The notes under the pieces: model-generated | The model's database searches: none | What the model was told of the DNA's origin: nothing | Seen by the model: the letters and a program-made list of their open reading frames with translations, nothing else | Program-made: the position numbers and the translations under genes | Assembly (NCBI RefSeq): GCF_002206635.1 | Contig: NZ_NGUO01000004.1 | Location: 1 to 64,000, forward strand | Source: Polynucleobacter aenigmaticus | GTDB taxonomy: Bacteria > Pseudomonadota > Gammaproteobacteria > Burkholderiales > Burkholderiaceae | Length of the DNA: 64,000 bases | Direction: 5' to 3' | Shown here: positions 60,100 to 64,000 of the stretch, piece after piece | How positions within the stretch are numbered: the stretch's first letter is position 1 | Layout: each line of letters begins with the position of its first letter

Positions 60100-61623
60100 T
60101 TAGATCGCTGGCTTAATTGGAATGGTCCGGCGTTTAGTGCCACCAAATAAACTCGCTTCTGAATCACCATCAGAACAGCCATTGCCAAAAGTAAATCCGC
60201 AGCTACCCTTCATATCAAATGTATTTTCTGCATACTCTTTATGGGATGTAGGAATCACAAAACGGTCTTCGTAATTAGCAATCGCCATAATCTGATACAT
60301 ATCTTCCACTTGGTCTTCAGAAATTCCCGCCTGCTCCAGAGCGGCCAAATTACGCGTACCATCCACATGCTTATCGCGTTGCCATGCTCGCATTGCTAAC
60401 ATTTTTTCCAATGCCGAAATCACTGGAGCCTCATCACCTGCCGTCAACATATTGGCCAAATACTGAACTGGAATACGCAACTGCTTCACATCGGGAATGT
60501 GTCCGTTGATACCTACAAAGCCAGCCTCAACTGCGCCAGTAATTGGAGAAAGTGGGGGAACATACCAAACCATCGGCAAAGTTCTGTATTCAGGGTGCAA
60601 GGGCAATGCAATTTTCCAGTCCATTGCCATCTTGTACACAGGACTCTTCTTAGCAGACTCTAACCACGACGCTGGAACACCATCAGCTAAGGCCTGTTTT
60701 TGAACCTCTGGATCATTGGGGTCTAAGAAGACTTTTAGCTGGGCTTCATAGAGGTCTTTTTCATTTTCAACACTGGCAGCGTGCTCAATTTGATCAGCAT
60801 CATATAGCATCACGCCAAGGTAGCGAATACGGCCTACACACGTTTCAGAGCATACAGTTGGCTGACCCGCCTCAATACGGGGGTAGCAAAAAATACACTT
60901 CTCTGCTTTGCCACTTTTCCAGTTGTAGTAAATCTTTTTGTATGGACAAGCAGATACGCACATACGCCAGCCACGACATTTATCCTGATCAATCAGAACA
61001 ATGCCATCTTCTTCGCGCTTATAAATCGAGCCAGATGGGCAAGATGCTACACATGAGGGGTTTAAGCAATGCTCGCAAAGACGCGGCATATACATCATGA
61101 AGGTATTTTCAAACTGACCGTATACATCCTTTTGCATTTGGTCGAAGTTCGTATCCTTGCTACGCTTAGAGAACTCACCACCCAGAATTTCTTCCCAGTT
61201 TGGACCCCACTCAATCTTCTCCATCCGCTTGCCTGTTATCAAGCTTCTTGGGCGAGCAGTAGGAGTTGCCTTTGACTCAGGAGCACTTTGCAGATGCTCA
61301 TAATCAAAGGTAAATGGCTCATAGTAGTCATCGATCTCGGGCAAATTGGGATTGCCAAATAAGTTCATCCAAATTTTGGATCGACCGCCCTGCTTCGGCT
61401 CAATCTTGCCATTACTCTTACGAATCCAGCCACCCTTCCATTTTTCTTGATCTTCCCAATTTTTGGGATAGCCAATGCCAGGCTTTGTTTCTACATTATT
61501 AAACCAAGCGTATTCCATACCCGGACGATTTGTCCAAACCTGCTTGCAAGTAACAGAACAAGTGTGGCAACCAATACACTTATCCAGGTTTAAGACCATG
61601 CCTATTTGTGCGCGAATTTTCAT
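60100..61623 (-). CDS. narH: Respiratory nitrate reductase beta subunit
   Basis: A 507-residue iron-sulfur protein moving electrons from NarI to NarG. The four cluster motifs are visible. The first is CIGCHTCSVTCKQVW (Cys16, 19, 22, 26). The others are CEHCLNPSCVASCPSG, CRGWRMCVSACPYKK (a Trp in place of one Cys, as expected for the 3Fe-4S cluster) and CIFCYPRIEAGQPTVCSETC. It sits between narG (15 bases) and narJ. Confidence 0.98.
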   Translation of the reverse strand: MKIRAQIGMVLNLDKCIGCHTCSVTCKQVWTNRPGMEYAWFNNVETKPGIGYPKNWEDQEKWKGGWIRKSNGKIEPKQGGRSKIWMNLFGNPNLPEIDDYYEPFTFDYEHLQSAPESKATPTARPRSLITGKRMEKIEWGPNWEEILGGEFSKRSKDTNFDQMQKDVYGQFENTFMMYMPRLCEHCLNPSCVASCPSGSIYKREEDGIVLIDQDKCRGWRMCVSACPYKKIYYNWKSGKAEKCIFCYPRIEAGQPTVCSETCVGRIRYLGVMLYDADQIEHAASVENEKDLYEAQLKVFLDPNDPEVQKQALADGVPASWLESAKKSPVYKMAMDWKIALPLHPEYRTLPMVWYVPPLSPITGAVEAGFVGINGHIPDVKQLRIPVQYLANMLTAGDEAPVISALEKMLAMRAWQRDKHVDGTRNLAALEQAGISEDQVEDMYQIMAIANYEDRFVIPTSHKEYAENTFDMKGSCGFTFGNGCSDGDSEASLFGGTKRRTIPIKPAI

Positions 61624-61638
61624 CTTTATTCTTCTCCG

Positions 61639-64000
61639 TTACGCTTGAACTGTGTTGGCGTTTTCACTATCTAGCCAATCAATATTTCGCATCTTCCGAA
61701 CAGTTACAAACTCATCACGGTTAGTTCCAATCGTGCCGTAATAGTTAAATCCATAACTTAACTGTGCATATCCGCCAATCATGTGGGTTGGCTTTAGGAC
61801 AATCCGCGTTACTGAGTTATGAATACCGCCGCGCATACCCGTAATTTCAGATCCCGGGGTATTGATGATCTTCTCCTGTGCGTGATACATCATCACCATG
61901 CCAGGATTGACCCGCTGACTTACCACCGCTCGAGCAGCAATTGCGCCATTGGCATTAAATAACTCAACCCAATCGTTATCCACAATTCCCGCTTTAGTAG
62001 CATCATCTTCACTCAACCAAACTACTGGACCCCCTCGGTTTAATGTCAACATCATGAGGTTGTCACTATAGGTAGAGTGAATTCCCCATTTTTGATGCGG
62101 CGTAATGAAATTAAGCACAATCTCCGCGTTTCCATTGGGCTTGATGCCACGGATTTCATTAATGGTTTTCAGATCAACTGGCGGCCTGTAAGAAACAAAA
62201 CCTTCCCCAAACGCACGCATCCACTTGTGGTCTTGATAAAACTGCTGCCGACCCGTCAAGGTTCTCCAAGGAATATATTCGTGCACGTTCGTATAACCAG
62301 CGTTATAGGAAACTTTTTCACTCTCCAGACCAGACCAGGTAGGTGAGCTAATGATTTTTCTAGGTTGCGCTTGAATGTCCCGGAAACGAATCTTTTCATC
62401 TTCACGATGCAAAGCCAAATGGGCATGCTCAAGACCGGTAATCTTGGATAAAGCATCCCACGCCTTAACTGCAACATGGCCATTGGTTTCTGGAGCAAGC
62501 ATAAGCACGACCTCGGCAGCATCAATATCGGTAGATATTTTTGCCATACCCTTCATTTCACCATGCTCTACTCGGCCATTTAGTTGACGTAACTGCTCAA
62601 CTTCATCCTTGGTATCCCAAGCAATTCCTTTGCCGCCATTACCTACCTTGTCCATCAATGGACCAAGCGCAGTAAAGCGGTTATAGGTATTTGGATAATC
62701 CCGCTCTACTACAGCAATTTGAGGGGCTGTTTTTCCAGGAATCAGATCGCACTCACCCTTCTTCCACTCCTGCACATCAAATGCTTGCGCCAATTCAGCG
62801 GGTGTATCGTGCATCAACGGCGTCATTACAATTTCTTTTTCAACTCCGAGATGGCCAACGCATACCTCTGAGAATTTCTTGGCAAACCCTTTGTAAATAT
62901 CCCAATCACTGCGAGCTTCCCATGCAGGATCAACCGCTGTTGATAAAGGGTGAATAAATGGATGCATATCACTGGTATTCAAATCGTTCTTCTCATACCA
63001 AGTTGCCGTTGGTAGAACAATGTCAGAGTACAAGCAAGTAGTACTCATCCGAAAATCCAAGGTCACTAATAAATCTAATTTACCTTCTGGCGCCTTGTCA
63101 TGCCATTCAACCTCAGATGGTCTCGCCTCATCCACGCCTAAGTCTTTACCTTGCACGCCATGGCTTGTGCCTAGTAAATGCTTCAAGAAGTACTCGTGAC
63201 CTTTGCCCGAGGATCCCAATAAATTAGATCTCCATACAAACATATTGCGGGGCCAGTTACTTGGATGGTCGGGATCTTCGCAGCTCATTTTCAATGAGCC
63301 TGATTTCAAACCATCCACTACATATTGTTTTGGATCTTTTCCAGCGGCAATAGCCTCCTTCACCACCTCAATTGGATTGGTCTTGAGTTGTGGGGCTGAT
63401 GGCAGCCAACCCATGCGCTCAGCACGAACGTTGTAATCAATCATGCTGCCTTGATAGTCTTCTTTATTAGCTAAAGGAGATAGAACCTCTTCCATTCCCA
63501 ACTTTTCATAGCGCCATTGATCTGTATGCGCGTAAAAAAAGCTAGTTGAATTTTGTTGACGTGGTGGGCGGATCCAATCAAGCGCAAATGCCAATGGGGT
63601 CCAGCCAGTTTGTGGGCGCAGTTTTTCTTGCCCAACATAGTGAGCCCAACCACCACCACTCTGACCGATACAGCCACACAACATCAACATATTGATAATG
63701 CCGCGATAGTTCATGTCGCAGTGATACCAATGGTTCATAGCGGCGCCAATGATGATCATTGACTTGCCCTTGGTTTTTTCTGCATTCTCAGCAAACTGAC
63801 GAGCTACTGCAATCACCTGCTCACGTTTCACACCCGTTATTGATTCTTGCCATGCCGGGGTGTAAGGGACATTGTCATCATAGGATTTAGCGCACTCACC
63901 ACCAAGCCCACGATCAATACCATAGTTTCCAGCGAGCAAATCAAAGACCGTGGCAACAAATACTTCTTTCGTGCCCTCACCTTCGACCAATCTCATCTTT
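61639..64000 (-). CDS. narG: Respiratory nitrate reductase alpha subunit, C-terminal part (cut by window end)
   Basis: The catalytic molybdopterin subunit that reduces nitrate to nitrite on the cytoplasmic side. About 787 C-terminal residues of the usual 1,240 are present and the frame runs out at the window end; the ATG at 63996 is internal. Recognisable parts are MNHWYHCDMNYRGIINMLML, GQSGGGWAHYVGQEKLRPQT, SDIVLPTATWYEKNDLNTSD MHPFIHP-type cofactor-binding and WGIHSTYSDNLMMLTLNRGG near the C-terminus. The N-terminal FS0 cluster ligands lie outside the window. Confidence 0.97.
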   Translation of the reverse strand, partial: KMRLVEGEGTKEVFVATVFDLLAGNYGIDRGLGGECAKSYDDNVPYTPAWQESITGVKREQVIAVARQFAENAEKTKGKSMIIIGAAMNHWYHCDMNYRGIINMLMLCGCIGQSGGGWAHYVGQEKLRPQTGWTPLAFALDWIRPPRQQNSTSFFYAHTDQWRYEKLGMEEVLSPLANKEDYQGSMIDYNVRAERMGWLPSAPQLKTNPIEVVKEAIAAGKDPKQYVVDGLKSGSLKMSCEDPDHPSNWPRNMFVWRSNLLGSSGKGHEYFLKHLLGTSHGVQGKDLGVDEARPSEVEWHDKAPEGKLDLLVTLDFRMSTTCLYSDIVLPTATWYEKNDLNTSDMHPFIHPLSTAVDPAWEARSDWDIYKGFAKKFSEVCVGHLGVEKEIVMTPLMHDTPAELAQAFDVQEWKKGECDLIPGKTAPQIAVVERDYPNTYNRFTALGPLMDKVGNGGKGIAWDTKDEVEQLRQLNGRVEHGEMKGMAKISTDIDAAEVVLMLAPETNGHVAVKAWDALSKITGLEHAHLALHREDEKIRFRDIQAQPRKIISSPTWSGLESEKVSYNAGYTNVHEYIPWRTLTGRQQFYQDHKWMRAFGEGFVSYRPPVDLKTINEIRGIKPNGNAEIVLNFITPHQKWGIHSTYSDNLMMLTLNRGGPVVWLSEDDATKAGIVDNDWVELFNANGAIAARAVVSQRVNPGMVMMYHAQEKIINTPGSEITGMRGGIHNSVTRIVLKPTHMIGGYAQLSYGFNYYGTIGTNRDEFVTVRKMRNIDWLDSENANTVQA

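Overview
The window is a chromosomal segment of a heterotrophic betaproteobacterium. Gene content points to Burkholderiales, most likely Polynucleobacter or a close relative: a Bug-type TctC/TctB/TctA transporter, paired cyanophycin synthetases (cphA' and cphA) beside a DUF1854 protein and an ABC transporter, nadE followed by glnB, and a lolA-ftsK/trxB block, all at moderate GC and high coding density. The taxon is inferred from gene content, not from a search. Apart from an IS30-type transposase tail at the left edge, nothing looks like a large mobile element.

Layout. 1-4.5 kb: transposase remnant, a small lipoprotein, an outer-membrane barrel protein, a frameshifted aquaporin gene coupled to fumC. 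4.7-9.7 kb: an exported amidohydrolase converging on two Tat-exported phosphatases, with an FNR-type box upstream of each arm. 9.9-24 kb: mostly housekeeping (tRNA-Ser, serS, lolA, ftsK, trxB, the proton-pumping pyrophosphatase hppA divergent from soluble ppa, nadE, glnB, a RodZ-like HTH protein, an orphan FixJ-type regulator, ilvD). 24-30 kb: a probable copper-responsive operon (DUF2946 leader gene, TonB-dependent receptor, BNR-repeat protein, TlpA-like thioredoxin, DsrE-like protein, two uncertain small ORFs, PCu(A)C chaperone). 30-33 kb: tctCBA. 33-41 kb: the cyanophycin locus. 41-57 kb: fbp, pepN, a GDT1-family cation exporter, tcdA, pdxH, msrA, an aldehyde dehydrogenase, a DEAD-box helicase with a structured leader, ubiC, hemDC, argH and two TRAP permease genes. 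57-64 kb: a small Cys-rich protein behind a palindromic FNR box, then a respiratory nitrate reductase operon (narGHJI, narG cut by the window end) carrying a carbonic anhydrase and a nitroreductase at its 3' end.

How it works together. Nitrate reductase plus three perfect and one near-perfect FNR-type boxes suggest a facultative anaerobe that switches on nitrate respiration, a tricarboxylate-type transporter and an exported hydrolase module at low oxygen. Cyanophycin genes imply nitrogen storage, near the PII protein glnB and argH.

The most interesting signals beyond gene names are: (1) -10 boxes lying six bases before the ATG of trxB, pdxH, argH and possibly pepN, with three very tight head-to-head gene pairs, which predicts leaderless mRNAs; (2) a DUF2946-TonB-receptor junction with mutually exclusive hairpins; (3) three consecutive hairpins in front of the DEAD-box helicase, one lying between the Shine-Dalgarno and the ATG; (4) the FNR-flanked hydrolase module.
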